A stretch of 64,000 nucleotides of DNA, from the NCBI RefSeq assembly GCF_004135735.1, contig NZ_CP012670.1, positions 7,084,501 through 7,148,500 on the forward strand, written 5' to 3'. The translations under genes were made by a program, and so were the position numbers. The notes under the pieces were generated by a model. The model was not told the DNA's origin, did not search any database, and worked only from the letters and a program-made list of their open reading frames with translations. Origin of the DNA: Sorangium cellulosum (GTDB lineage Bacteria; Myxococcota_A; Polyangia; Polyangiales; Polyangiaceae). Shown piece after piece: positions 17,638 to 26,535 of this stretch. How positions within the stretch are numbered: the first letter of the stretch is position 1; every line of letters begins with the position of its first letter.

Positions 17638-18651
17638 ATGGACTGCGAACGATTCGATCAGCACGTGATGGACGCGCTCTACGACGAGCTCGACGAGCTG
17701 ACGCACGCGGCCATGAAGCGGCACATGGAGAGCTGCGCCCGGTGCGCCTCGGCGTTCGCGGGGCTGCGCGCGACCCGCGACGTCGGCGCGCTCCCGCTCG
17801 AGGAGCCGGGCGAGGAGCTCGAGGCGCGGATCCTCGACGCGGTCGAGATCGCGCAGAAAAAGACGCCGTTCCGGCGCAAGGCGCTCCGCGCGCTGGCCTG
17901 GGCGGGCAGCCACGCGATGCGGCCGCAGCTGGCGATGGCGGCGCTCTTCGTGCTCGTCATCGGCTCGAGCCTGCTGCTGCTCCGGCCCAAGTCGGGCGTG
18001 GCCCCCGTGCGGGTCACCGAGTGGGGCCGGCCTGCGTCGCCGCAGCTCGACCCGCCGAGCGCCGCGCCGCCGCCCGCGGCCGCCGCCCTCTCGGAGGACG
18101 GCGAGGGCCGGCGCGGGGCCGAGCAGAAGGCGCTCGAGGCGCCGAGGCCGCTCGCGGCGGCGAAGGGCGAGCGCGAGGCCGCGGAGCCGGAGGGCGGCGC
18201 GAGCGCCGCGCTCCGCGATGCACAGGCGGTGCAACGCAGGTCGGGGTGCGCCGCCGCGCTCGGCAAGCTCGACGAGGTCGGCGCGCGGTATCCAGGCACG
18301 TCGGCCGCGTACGCCGCGATGTGGGAGGCGGCCCAGTGCCATCGGGCCGCCGGGGACGTCGCCAAGGCGCGCGCGCTGCTCCTCACGCTCCGTGCCGTGA
18401 GGGCCTACAGCGACCGCGCCGAACGCGCGCTCGACGGCCTCGATGCGAGCGCCGCGCGCGCGCAGGCCAAGAGCGCGGCCCCGGCGAGCGCGGGCTCCCC
18501 CGCGGCCCCTCAGCGCGCCATGGCGGCGCCTGCAGCGCGCCCCGCCGCGCCGTCGGACGGGAGCAGCGCTCCACAGGCGCCGGCCGCCGGCGCCGCCCCC
18601 GGGACCCAGCGCTCGCCGGAGCCGGCCGCGACGACCGACGCGTCACGCTGA
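17638..18651 (+). CDS. Anti-sigma factor with N-terminal zinc-finger (ZAS) domain and periplasmic tail
   Basis: A 337-aa single-pass membrane protein. Residues 1-45 have the ZAS/zf-HC2 signature, His then CxxC (HMESCARCASAF), that binds the cognate ECF factor. Residues ~101-120 are the transmembrane helix (LAMAALFVLVIGSSLLLL). The remainder is an Ala/Pro-rich region, then a short TPR-like helical stretch (LGKLDEVGARYPGTSAAYAA, AQCHRAAGDVAKARALLLTL), then a low-complexity tail. It lies directly after the ECF sigma gene, as expected for a sigma/anti-sigma pair, and the periplasmic part would be the sensor. Release of the sigma factor by a signal or proteolysis is inferred. Confidence 0.9.
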   Translation: MDCERFDQHVMDALYDELDELTHAAMKRHMESCARCASAFAGLRATRDVGALPLEEPGEELEARILDAVEIAQKKTPFRRKALRALAWAGSHAMRPQLAMAALFVLVIGSSLLLLRPKSGVAPVRVTEWGRPASPQLDPPSAAPPPAAAALSEDGEGRRGAEQKALEAPRPLAAAKGEREAAEPEGGASAALRDAQAVQRRSGCAAALGKLDEVGARYPGTSAAYAAMWEAAQCHRAAGDVAKARALLLTLRAVRAYSDRAERALDGLDASAARAQAKSAAPASAGSPAAPQRAMAAPAARPAAPSDGSSAPQAPAAGAAPGTQRSPEPAATTDASR

Positions 18652-18669
18652 CGCCGCCGCGGGGCAGGG

Positions 18670-18694
18670 CGCGGGCCGCCGACCCGGGCCCGCG
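18670..18694. terminator. GC hairpin between convergent genes
   Basis: An 8-bp stem (CGCGGGCC at 18670-18677 with GGCCCGCG at 18687-18694) lies between the anti-sigma stop (18651) and the stop of the minus-strand PilZ gene (18729). A terminator is inferred from the convergent position; there is no U-tract. Confidence 0.4.
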
Positions 18695-18728
18695 AACCGA
18701 TGTGCCGCGCCGTGGGGGGACGCTGCCG

Positions 18729-19229
18729 TCAGTTGGATCTGCCCGGCGCGTCGCGGAGGTAGGCGATCGTCCTGATCGTATCGACGATGCGCTCGCGGTC
18801 GTCCGGCGTGAGCTCGACGAAGCGGATCCCCATGCCCGGATTCGGGTTGTCGTGGAGGGGGCGCACCTCGTTGATCCACTGCACCGTGCCCTCGAGCACG
18901 TACGAGCCGCCGCTCCCGGGCGGCGAGAAGCGGAGCGTCAGCCGCGTGCCGATCGAGAGCGGCTGCGTCGTACGCACGAAGATGCCCATCTCCGAGATGT
19001 TCGCGATCGACGCGTAGAGAAACGTCTCGTCGGTCTCGCAGTCCACGAGCCACGTGACGTCGATGCGCTCGGACGAGCGTCGATTCAGCGAGTCCGGGGC
19101 GGGGGCGTCACACTCGACCTCCTCGCCGGTGTGATTCCCATCACCGTGGGCGCTGGCCTGCGCGCGAGAGGCCGACGCACCGCCCCGCGTGTCGGGCGGA
19201 TGCTTCGAATCACCACGGCCCCCGGTCAT
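18729..19229 (-). CDS. PilZ-domain (c-di-GMP effector-type) protein
   Basis: A 166-aa protein. A disordered N-terminal ~45 residues precede one PilZ domain (~48-160). The two c-di-GMP-binding motifs are recognisable: an Arg-rich start (NRRSSERIDV) and NISEMGIFV in place of D/NxSxxG. The end (PGMGIRFVELTPDDRERI) matches the myxobacterial PilZ subfamily. It has no other domain, so it probably acts by binding a partner when c-di-GMP is present. The start at 19229 is chosen because upstream codons are low-complexity Arg-rich sequence. The adjacent minus-strand membrane glycosyltransferase starts far away, and no operon partner is seen. Confidence 0.85.
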   Translation of the reverse strand: MTGGRGDSKHPPDTRGGASASRAQASAHGDGNHTGEEVECDAPAPDSLNRRSSERIDVTWLVDCETDETFLYASIANISEMGIFVRTTQPLSIGTRLTLRFSPPGSGGSYVLEGTVQWINEVRPLHDNPNPGMGIRFVELTPDDRERIVDTIRTIAYLRDAPGRSN

Positions 19230-19369
19230 GTTTCTGCGACTAGCCGCTTTCCGCACGCGTGTCGAGGGCGCTCGATGAGGACGGGCGCGCGCGCGCCGCC
19301 AGGGGCGCGACCTCAGCAGAGAAAGCGCGCACGGCGCGTGCTTTCGGTGAGCGTCCCGCGGGGGGCGGC

Positions 19370-22243
19370 TCACCGCACGCGAAGGACGCCGCCACGGACG
19401 CGATCCTCGTGCGCGGGGCCGCGCGTCACCGGCAAGCGCGTCGCGCCCGCGAAGAAGCCGAAGTACAACGCGTAATCGCCCGGCGTGAAGTTGGGCTCGA
19501 GCCGGATCTCGTGATCATCGACGAGGATGTCGCCCGGCTGCCACAGGCTCATCGGGTAACGCCCCTCGAGCACGGCATGATCGCCGTTGTAACGGCGCTG
19601 GAAGCCGTCGATGTGGACGAACATCTTCCAGTTTTCCGTGATCGGACGGTGAACGCGGAAATACGTCCGCAGACGGTAGACCCTCTGGGGGACCACGCTC
19701 GACACCTTCCGGCCGCCTTCGTCCGTCAGCTCCCAGCCGAGCACCTCCAGCTGGTCCTCGAACATCGCCTCGACCGGGTTCGCCGGCGCGGGGGGCTCAT
19801 CGAGCACGACGCGGGCGAGCCAGCTCTCGTTCGGGCGGCCTCCGAGCTCGTTCGACGCCAGGAGGATCTGGCTCGACCGGCCGTCGAGCACGGGCAGGTT
19901 GCGCCTGTACCGAGCGCGGAAGAGGGCGTTCAGCCTGGGCAGCTCGCCGGCCTTCACGATGAGCCAGCGGCGCGCGGGGGGCGAGGGAGATCCGCCCGTG
20001 GCGTCCTCGCCCGCGGAGGCGGTGAGCCAGGCGAACGCCTCCGCGGCCTCGGTGAACGAGGTGACCGCGCCGCCCTGATAATAGGCCGCGGCGCGGCTCC
20101 GGACGCCCAGCGCCGCGAGCGGCTCGCCGGGCTTGCGCTGCGCCGCGTAGGACTCGAAGACCTCCTTCGGCGAGAGCTGGGCCGCGAGCGCCGGGTAATA
20201 CCAGAAGCCCAGCACGGAGCCGGCGAGGAGGCCGGCGAGCAGCGTGCCGAGGGCGCGGGGCATGGCGGTGCGGGCGACGGCGAGGCGGAAGAGATCGCGC
20301 ACCGCGATGAGCGCCGCGGGGCTCGCGGCGAGCAGCAGCGGCAGCGCCCACCAGGCGTTCATGCCGCCGGCGGCGACGTGACCCGGCATGCGCGAAAGGG
20401 CGCCCCACCCGATGCGCTTGCCGACGAAGAGCATCGCGCCGAGGCCGACGAGCGCCGCCTCGAGGACGATCAGCAGGAAGAGCAGGTTGCCGCTCCAGAC
20501 GCGGGCGAGCGCCGCGGCGCCGCCCTCGTACGTGCCCGCGAGGCGCCGCGCCCACGCCGCGAGGCCGCGGTCGAGCTGGCGCGGCTGCTCCTCGAACCAG
20601 GTGAGCGCCACGAGCCCCGCGAACGAGAGCAGGACCAGGCGCATCGCCGCGGCCGCCTCGTCCTCGAAGCTCTCCGGGAAGGCGGGCCTGTCCACGGAGA
20701 AGACGCTGAGCGCCCTGTCCGGCGAGAGGACGAGGTCGCGGTAGAGGACGAAGGCGAGCACGGCGCAGCCGACGGCGAGCGCCCGCGAGGCGGGCGCGCC
20801 GCGCTCGAGATCGCGGATCGCGAGCGCGGCGATCGCGGCGAGGAGCGCGGGGCCGCTGAACGGGAGCGCCCCGGCGTGCGGGCCGAGCAGCGCGAAGGCG
20901 CCGTAGGCGAGCGCGGAGGTGACGACGAGCGCGACGCGGACGGCGGCCTCGCGATCGAGCGCGAGGCCCGGCGCGGTCGCCCCCGCCGCGGCGTCGCCCT
21001 GCGGCGCGGAGGGGGCGCGGAAGATCCGGCCGACGGCGAACGGCAGGAAGGCGCTCCACGGGAAGAGCGCGTGCCCGAGCTGCCGCAGCGTGAGATCGAA
21101 CGTGGACTCGACCGGCGGCTTCTCGAGGAGCGCCACGCCGAGGGCGCGGGGGAGCGGAGCGCCGGCGGTCGAGGAGGCGAGCACGAGGACGCCCTTCGCC
21201 GCCGCCGCGGCGCCGATGAGGAGCGCGGCGCCGCCCACGATGTCGCCGAGCGAGACCCGGGGGCGCGCCGGCTCGGGCCAGGCGCCGGACGTCCGCAGCA
21301 CGAGCCACGTGAGGCCCGCGCCGAGCGCGGGCACGGCGACCCCGATCAGCAGGCCGCGGCTGAGGAAGCCGGCGGCGAGGCCGAGCGCGCCCACCGCGAG
21401 CCACGCGGCGGGCGCGAGCAGGGCGCCCCGCCGCGCCCGGGGCGCGCCCTCGACCAGCGCGCCGGTCAGCCCGCAGAACGCCATGGTGAGCGCGGCCATC
21501 GTGACGATGTCGCCGAGCATGGTGCGGGCCTGCATCACGTAGAGCGGCATGGTCACGAGCACCGCGACGCCGTACAGGCCGGCCCGGCGGTCGACGAGGC
21601 GCGCGAGGAGCTCGTGGAGCACGACCGCGCCGGCCAGCCCCCACAGCGCGAGCGGGAGGCGACCGGCCCAGTCGTGCAGGCCGAACAGCCGGAAGCCGAG
21701 CGCCATCGAGGTGAACCCGAGCTCGCCCATCCCGAGATCGGTCAGGGTCGGCATCGCGGAGGCGGCGTCCGCGATCTCGAGGCCGCGCGCGCCGAAGGCG
21801 TGGATCGCGATCCGCCGGGCGAGGTCGGCGTTGTCGAGCTCGTAGGGATCCCAGATGCCGCTCTTGCCGAGGAAGGGCAGCAGCGCGACGGCCGAGAGCG
21901 CGAGGGCGACGAGCCGCGCAAGGCCACCCCCGGGGCGGGCTGCGGCGCCGGACCGGCCTGACGCCGGCGACGCGGCGGACCGGTCCGAGGACGGCGGCGC
22001 GGCGGACCGGTCTGACGCCGGCGGCGCGGCGGCCCGGTCCGAGGACGGCGGCGCGGCGACCCGGTCCGAGGACGGCAGCGCGGCGGCCCGGTCCGAGGAC
22101 GGCGGCGCGGCGGCCTCGGGCGAGCGTTCCTCGCGCGGCGGCGCCCCGCCGTGGGCCGGGGCCCCGCTCGCGTGCGGCTCGAGGACGGCGGGCGGGGCTC
22201 CGCGTTGCGGATCTCCTCGGTGGACGCTCGACATGCGAGGCAT
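19370..22243 (-). CDS. ArnT-like GT39 membrane glycosyltransferase
   Basis: A 957-aa integral membrane protein of the dolichol-phosphate-mannose/ArnT superfamily (glycosyltransferase family 39). The conserved N-terminal catalytic loop is visible after the first helix (SGIWDPYELDNADLARR; the acidic pair is the expected metal or substrate site), followed by about a dozen hydrophobic segments and a soluble C-terminal domain (~770-957; VFVHIDGFQRRYNGDH). It would transfer a sugar from a polyprenyl-phosphate donor to a lipid or protein. The N-terminus carries six copies of a 9-residue unit like SSDRAAAPP (21938-22099). The start ATG at 22243 has GGAGG 10 nt upstream; another ATG is at 22234. Confidence 0.85.
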   Translation of the reverse strand: MPRMSSVHRGDPQRGAPPAVLEPHASGAPAHGGAPPREERSPEAAAPPSSDRAAALPSSDRVAAPPSSDRAAAPPASDRSAAPPSSDRSAASPASGRSGAAARPGGGLARLVALALSAVALLPFLGKSGIWDPYELDNADLARRIAIHAFGARGLEIADAASAMPTLTDLGMGELGFTSMALGFRLFGLHDWAGRLPLALWGLAGAVVLHELLARLVDRRAGLYGVAVLVTMPLYVMQARTMLGDIVTMAALTMAFCGLTGALVEGAPRARRGALLAPAAWLAVGALGLAAGFLSRGLLIGVAVPALGAGLTWLVLRTSGAWPEPARPRVSLGDIVGGAALLIGAAAAAKGVLVLASSTAGAPLPRALGVALLEKPPVESTFDLTLRQLGHALFPWSAFLPFAVGRIFRAPSAPQGDAAAGATAPGLALDREAAVRVALVVTSALAYGAFALLGPHAGALPFSGPALLAAIAALAIRDLERGAPASRALAVGCAVLAFVLYRDLVLSPDRALSVFSVDRPAFPESFEDEAAAAMRLVLLSFAGLVALTWFEEQPRQLDRGLAAWARRLAGTYEGGAAALARVWSGNLLFLLIVLEAALVGLGAMLFVGKRIGWGALSRMPGHVAAGGMNAWWALPLLLAASPAALIAVRDLFRLAVARTAMPRALGTLLAGLLAGSVLGFWYYPALAAQLSPKEVFESYAAQRKPGEPLAALGVRSRAAAYYQGGAVTSFTEAAEAFAWLTASAGEDATGGSPSPPARRWLIVKAGELPRLNALFRARYRRNLPVLDGRSSQILLASNELGGRPNESWLARVVLDEPPAPANPVEAMFEDQLEVLGWELTDEGGRKVSSVVPQRVYRLRTYFRVHRPITENWKMFVHIDGFQRRYNGDHAVLEGRYPMSLWQPGDILVDDHEIRLEPNFTPGDYALYFGFFAGATRLPVTRGPAHEDRVRGGVLRVR

Positions 22244-22327
22244 CCCCTTACCGCCTCCGCGCAGGATTGACCACGGATCGCAGGGAAGCGTTTGTAGCCA
22301 CCCTGGGCGTCTGCTATCGCGCGCGGC

Positions 22328-23656
22328 GTGGTGAAAGGCCGTCCCAAGAGCGCGCCCCAGGGCGCGAAAACGCGCCCGCGTGCGCCGAAGCCCTCCCCGG
22401 CTGCCCCCGGGCCCCGTCCTGTGCCGCAGGGCAGCCGCCGGACAGGGCCGTCGGGCCCAGAACCCCGCGCGAGCTCCGCGGCGCGCGCTGGCTCCGCGGC
22501 GCGCGCTGGCTCCGCGGCGCGCGCTGGCTCCGCGGCGCGCTCTCCGGACGGGGACCGCGGCCAGGCCCGGCGTGGCCCCCGGAAAGGCCGGAGCGCGGCG
22601 GGGCGACCGCAGCCCGCGTCGCCGGCGGGCGCGCGGGGCGCCGGGCAGCAGCGGCGGCGGAGCGCCGGGCCGAGGCCGGCCGTGGAGCCGGACGCCCCGC
22701 TGCCGAAGCGGTCCGGGCGCGTCGCCCTGGTGGGACGGCCGAACGTGGGCAAATCGACGCTGCTCAACGCGGCGCTCGGTCACCCGCTCGCGATCGTCTC
22801 GGCGACGCCGCAGACGACGCGCGACGCGATCCTCGGGGTCGTGCACCACGGCCCGGCGGAGATCGCGCTGCTCGACACGCCCGGGCTGCACCGGCCGCGC
22901 ACGGAGCTCGGGCGCGTGATGAACCAGGCGGCGCGCGAGGCCGCGCGGACCGCCGACGTGATCGTGTTCGTGACGGAGGCGCCGGATCTGACGCGCGTCC
23001 GGCGAGCTCCCGCGAAGGAGGGCGAGGACCTCCCGCCGCTCAGGCCGCACCCGGGCGACCTGGCGCTGCTCGCCGACCTGGGCAGCGAGGCCCCCGTGGT
23101 GTTCGTGCTCAACAAGGTCGACCGGGTGCGGGACAAGGCGCAGCTCCTGCCGCTCCTCGACGCGTTCGCCAAGCTCCGGGAGCTCGCGGCGATCGTCCCC
23201 ATCTCGGCGCTGCGCGAGGACGGCGTGCAGCGCGTCCTCGACGAGGTGGCGAAGCTCTGCCCCGAGGGAGAGTGGGGCTTCTCGCCCGATGAGCTCACCG
23301 ACAGGCCGACGCGCTTCTTCGCCGCCGAGTACGTGCGCGAGCAGATCCTCCGCGCGACGCAGGCCGAGGTGCCGCACGCGAGCGCGGTGCAGATCGAGCG
23401 CTACGTCGAGCCGACGGGCGACGGCGCGCTGCACATCGACGCGACGATCCACGTGGAGCGGCCGGGGCAGAAGAAGATCCTGATCGGCGCCGGCGCGGAG
23501 CAGCTGAAGCGGATCGGCACGGAGGCCCGGCTCAGGATCGAGGAGCTTGTCGGGCGGCAGGTGAACCTCAAGCTCTGGGTGCGGGTGACGCCGGAGTGGC
23601 GCGAGTCGCTGCAGCGGCTGGAAGAGCTCGGTTACAACAAGGGAGAGACCTCGTGA
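22328..23656 (+). CDS. era: GTPase Era with long disordered N-terminal extension
   Basis: A 442-aa protein; the usual Era is about 300. Residues ~130-300 form the GTPase: G1 GRPNVGKS (136-143), switch I TPQTTRDA, G3 DTPG and G4 NKVD. The C-terminal ~110 residues are the KH domain (FFAAEYVREQI, IDATIHVERPGQKKILIGAG, LVGRQVNLKLWVRV). Era binds 16S rRNA and assists 30S assembly. The first ~128 residues are basic Ala/Pro/Arg-rich sequence with AARAGS repeats. The KH loop reads IGAGAEQLK where IGKGGxxLK is usual. The GTG at 22328 is the farthest start; a shorter start inside the extension is possible. Its stop overlaps der. Confidence 0.93.
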   Translation: MVKGRPKSAPQGAKTRPRAPKPSPAAPGPRPVPQGSRRTGPSGPEPRASSAARAGSAARAGSAARAGSAARSPDGDRGQARRGPRKGRSAAGRPQPASPAGARGAGQQRRRSAGPRPAVEPDAPLPKRSGRVALVGRPNVGKSTLLNAALGHPLAIVSATPQTTRDAILGVVHHGPAEIALLDTPGLHRPRTELGRVMNQAAREAARTADVIVFVTEAPDLTRVRRAPAKEGEDLPPLRPHPGDLALLADLGSEAPVVFVLNKVDRVRDKAQLLPLLDAFAKLRELAAIVPISALREDGVQRVLDEVAKLCPEGEWGFSPDELTDRPTRFFAAEYVREQILRATQAEVPHASAVQIERYVEPTGDGALHIDATIHVERPGQKKILIGAGAEQLKRIGTEARLRIEELVGRQVNLKLWVRVTPEWRESLQRLEELGYNKGETS

Positions 23657-25131
23657 GCGCGTCGAAACCAGCGCTGCCCCGATCGACCCGGCGCGGCCAG
23701 GGCGCCGCAGGGGGCGGCCGCTCTGCGAAGAAGGGGCTGGTCGAGGAGGAGGTCGTCGCCCTCGAGGACGACGGCCCGGCGACCGCGTCGCCGCAGAGCC
23801 CCTCGTTCGGGATCGTGGCGCTGGTCGGGCGGCCCAACACCGGCAAGAGCACGCTGTTCAACCGGCTCGTCGGCAAGCGCGCCGCGATCGTGCACGACGA
23901 GCCCGGGGTGACCCGCGACCGCCACTACGGCGACGTCACGTCGCGGGGGCGGCGGTTCACGCTGGTCGACACCGGCGGGTTCGACCCCGAGAGCGACGAT
24001 CCCATGCGGCAGGGGATCAAGCGGCAGATCGATCTCGCCATCGCCGAGGCCGACGTGATCGTGTGCGTGCTCGACGCCGTGACGCCGGTCACGCCCTCCG
24101 AGCACGCCGAGCTCGGCCTCCTGCGCCGCGCGGGCAAGCCCGTGATCTACGTCGCGAACAAGGCGGACTCGCCGCGCGCCGAGGTGGAGGCGGCGGAGCT
24201 CTACCGCCTCGGGATGGAGAGGCTCATCCCGATCAGCGCCCTGCACGGGCGCGGGATCTCCGAGCTGGAGATGGCCATCGAGGCCGCGCTGCCGAAGGAG
24301 CCCGTGACCCCGGCGGAGTCGGCCGAGGAGGCGCTCCGCATCGCCATCGTCGGGCGGCCGAACGCGGGGAAGTCGTCGCTCGTCAACCGCATCACGGGCG
24401 AGGAGCGCATGCTCGTCGACGCGCAGCCGGGCACGACGCGCGATCCGATCGACACGCTGGCCGAGCGCGACGGGAAGCGGCTCCTGCTCATCGACACGGC
24501 CGGCATCCGCCGCAAGGCGAAGGTCGCCAAGGAGGACAGCGCCGTCGAGGCGGTCAGCGTGCTCCACGCGATCCGCGCCATGGAGCGCGCCGAGGTCGTG
24601 GTCCTGCTCTGCGACGCGGCCGACGGCGTGGCCGAGCAGGACGCGAAGATCCTCGGCCTGGCGGTCGATCGCGGCCGCGCCATCGTGATCGGCCTCAACA
24701 AGATCGATCTCCTCGACCGCAAGGCGCTCGCGAAGGCGGAGGCGGACGCGCGCGACAAGCTCGCGTTCGTGCCGTGGGCGCCGGTGACGCACGTGAGCGC
24801 GCGCAGCGGGCGCGGCGTGGCGAAGCTCATCGAGACGGTGGGTCGGGTGGCCGACGCCTACCGGCGGCGCGTGCCGACCGGAGAGCTGAACCGCTTCTTC
24901 GAGCAGATCCTCCTGACGCACCCGCCGCCCACGCACGGGGGCCGCGCGCCCCGCCTGTTCTTCATCACGCAGGCCGAGACGTCGCCGCCGCTGTTCGTCG
25001 TCGTCGCGAGCGATCCCGACAAGATCCACTTCAGCTACCGGCGCTACGTGGCGAACCAGCTCCGGCAGGCGTTCGGCCTCGAGGGCGTGCCGGTCCGGGT
25101 GAAGTACAAAGAGCGCCGGCGGCGCGGCTAG
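23653..25131 (+). CDS. der: GTPase Der (EngA), two tandem G domains
   Basis: A 492-aa ribosome-assembly GTPase. The first G domain has GRPNTGKS (59-66), DTGGF and NKAD; the second has GRPNAGKS (~231), DTAGI and NKID; a KH-like C-terminal domain (~385-492) ends RVKYKERRRRG. It is needed for 50S subunit maturation. A 50-residue charged N-terminal extension precedes the first G domain. The GTG start at 23653 overlaps the era stop as GTGA and has GGGAGAG upstream. The two ribosome GTPases are thus coupled in one operon, which differs from their separate positions in E. coli. Confidence 0.95.
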   Translation: MSASKPALPRSTRRGQGAAGGGRSAKKGLVEEEVVALEDDGPATASPQSPSFGIVALVGRPNTGKSTLFNRLVGKRAAIVHDEPGVTRDRHYGDVTSRGRRFTLVDTGGFDPESDDPMRQGIKRQIDLAIAEADVIVCVLDAVTPVTPSEHAELGLLRRAGKPVIYVANKADSPRAEVEAAELYRLGMERLIPISALHGRGISELEMAIEAALPKEPVTPAESAEEALRIAIVGRPNAGKSSLVNRITGEERMLVDAQPGTTRDPIDTLAERDGKRLLLIDTAGIRRKAKVAKEDSAVEAVSVLHAIRAMERAEVVVLLCDAADGVAEQDAKILGLAVDRGRAIVIGLNKIDLLDRKALAKAEADARDKLAFVPWAPVTHVSARSGRGVAKLIETVGRVADAYRRRVPTGELNRFFEQILLTHPPPTHGGRAPRLFFITQAETSPPLFVVVASDPDKIHFSYRRYVANQLRQAFGLEGVPVRVKYKERRRRG

Positions 25132-25405
25132 CGCTGCTGCGGGAAGTCGGGCCGAGAGGCGAACCGCCATGGCGGTCCTTCTGCTGATCCGGGGCAACTT
25201 CCCGCGGTCGTGCTAGGTCCCCCGGTCCCGGGGCGGACGGTAGCGCTCCTCCCCTCTCCCTCTCTCCCTTGCGTCCCTCGCGACCTTGCGGTCTCCTCTC
25301 CCGCGGTCTGATTTCTTCGGAATCTCAGCAGAATCGGTGCTCCTGGAGCTGGGCGCCCCCGGCCGCGACGAGGTCGGGGCGGAGCAGGCGGAGCGGAGGA
25401 GACGG

Positions 25406-26407
25406 ATGCGCCACGGAAAGGTCGTCACGTTCGGCGAGGTCATGATGCGGCTCTCCACGCCCGGGTTCGCCCGGCTGGCGCAGGCGGGCAGCTTCGACGT
25501 CGTGTACGCCGGCGCGGAGGCCAACGTCGCGGTGTCGCTGGCCCACCTCGGCGTCCCCGCCGAGCACGTGACGCGCTTCCCGGAGAACGACCTCGGGGCG
25601 GCCGCGGTCCGGACGCTGCGGGGGCACGGCGTCGCCACGGAGCGCATCGTGTTCGGCGGCGAGCGGATGGGGCTCTACTTCCTCGAGAACGGGGCGGCGC
25701 ACCGCGCCTCCCGCATCGTCTACGATCGCGCGGGCTCCGCGTTCGCCCACATCGCGCCGGGGATGGTCGACTGGGACGGCGCGCTGGCGGGGGCGGCCTG
25801 GCTGCACTGGACCGGCATCACGCCGGCCATCTCGCAGGGCGCCGCCGACGTCTGCCTGGAGGCGCTCCAGGCGGCCAGGCGGCGCGGGGTCACCGTCTCG
25901 GGGGACATCAACTACCGGAGGAACCTCTGGCAGTACGGGAAGACGGCGCGGGAGGTCATGCCCGCGCTCATCCAGCTCACGGACGCCATCGTGGCCGGGG
26001 TCGGCGACCTCGAGAACTGCGTCGGGATCACGGGCGCGACCTACGAGGAGGCGTGCCAGCGGGCGATGGAGGCGTACCCGAACGTGCGCAAGGTGGCCTC
26101 GACCGAGCGGGAGGTCATCAGCTCCTCCCACAACGCGATCTCGGGCGTGATGTGGGACGGCGAGCGGCTGCTGCGCTCGAAGGAGTACGACCTGATCCCC
26201 ATCGTGGATCGGATCGGGGCCGGCGACGCCTTCATGGCCGGCCTGATCTACGGCTGGATGGCGGGGAAGGACGACCAGCGCGCGCTGGATTTCGCGACGG
26301 CGGCGTGCGCCTTCAAGCACGCCGTCGAGGGGGACGTGAACCTCGCCGCGCCCGCGGAGATCGAGGCGCTGGTGCGGGGCGAGAACGTGGGCAGGCTGCT
26401 GCGGTAG
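25406..26407 (+). CDS. PfkB-family sugar kinase, probable 2-keto-3-deoxygluconate kinase
   Basis: A 333-aa ribokinase/PfkB-family protein. It has the N-terminal substrate signature (VVTFGEVMMRLSTPGF, then GAEANVAVSLAHLG) and the C-terminal catalytic motif DRIGAGDAFMAG with its base Asp. The length and the GEVMMRLSTP opening match KDG kinases, which phosphorylate 2-keto-3-deoxygluconate for cleavage to pyruvate and glyceraldehyde-3-phosphate. Neighbours give no pathway support, so a different sugar is possible. The ATG at 25406 has GGAGGA 5-6 nt upstream. The preceding 274 bp are pyrimidine-rich with no gene seen. Confidence 0.85.
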   Translation: MRHGKVVTFGEVMMRLSTPGFARLAQAGSFDVVYAGAEANVAVSLAHLGVPAEHVTRFPENDLGAAAVRTLRGHGVATERIVFGGERMGLYFLENGAAHRASRIVYDRAGSAFAHIAPGMVDWDGALAGAAWLHWTGITPAISQGAADVCLEALQAARRRGVTVSGDINYRRNLWQYGKTAREVMPALIQLTDAIVAGVGDLENCVGITGATYEEACQRAMEAYPNVRKVASTEREVISSSHNAISGVMWDGERLLRSKEYDLIPIVDRIGAGDAFMAGLIYGWMAGKDDQRALDFATAACAFKHAVEGDVNLAAPAEIEALVRGENVGRLLR

Positions 26408-26535
26408 CCCGCTCCCCCGGCGGACCGCGCCGCGCCACGGCGCCGCAGGCGACCACCCCGCCGCAGGGCCTGCCCGGGATCGGCCCAGCAGCCCGGAGGG
26501 CGCGCGCGGAACCCGCTGGCACCGTGGACGAGCTT

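Noticed and set aside
19259..21961. A 900-aa Glu/Arg-rich plus-strand open frame
   Set aside because: It is antisense to the GT39 enzyme, has a uniform Arg/Glu/Ala composition and no domain.
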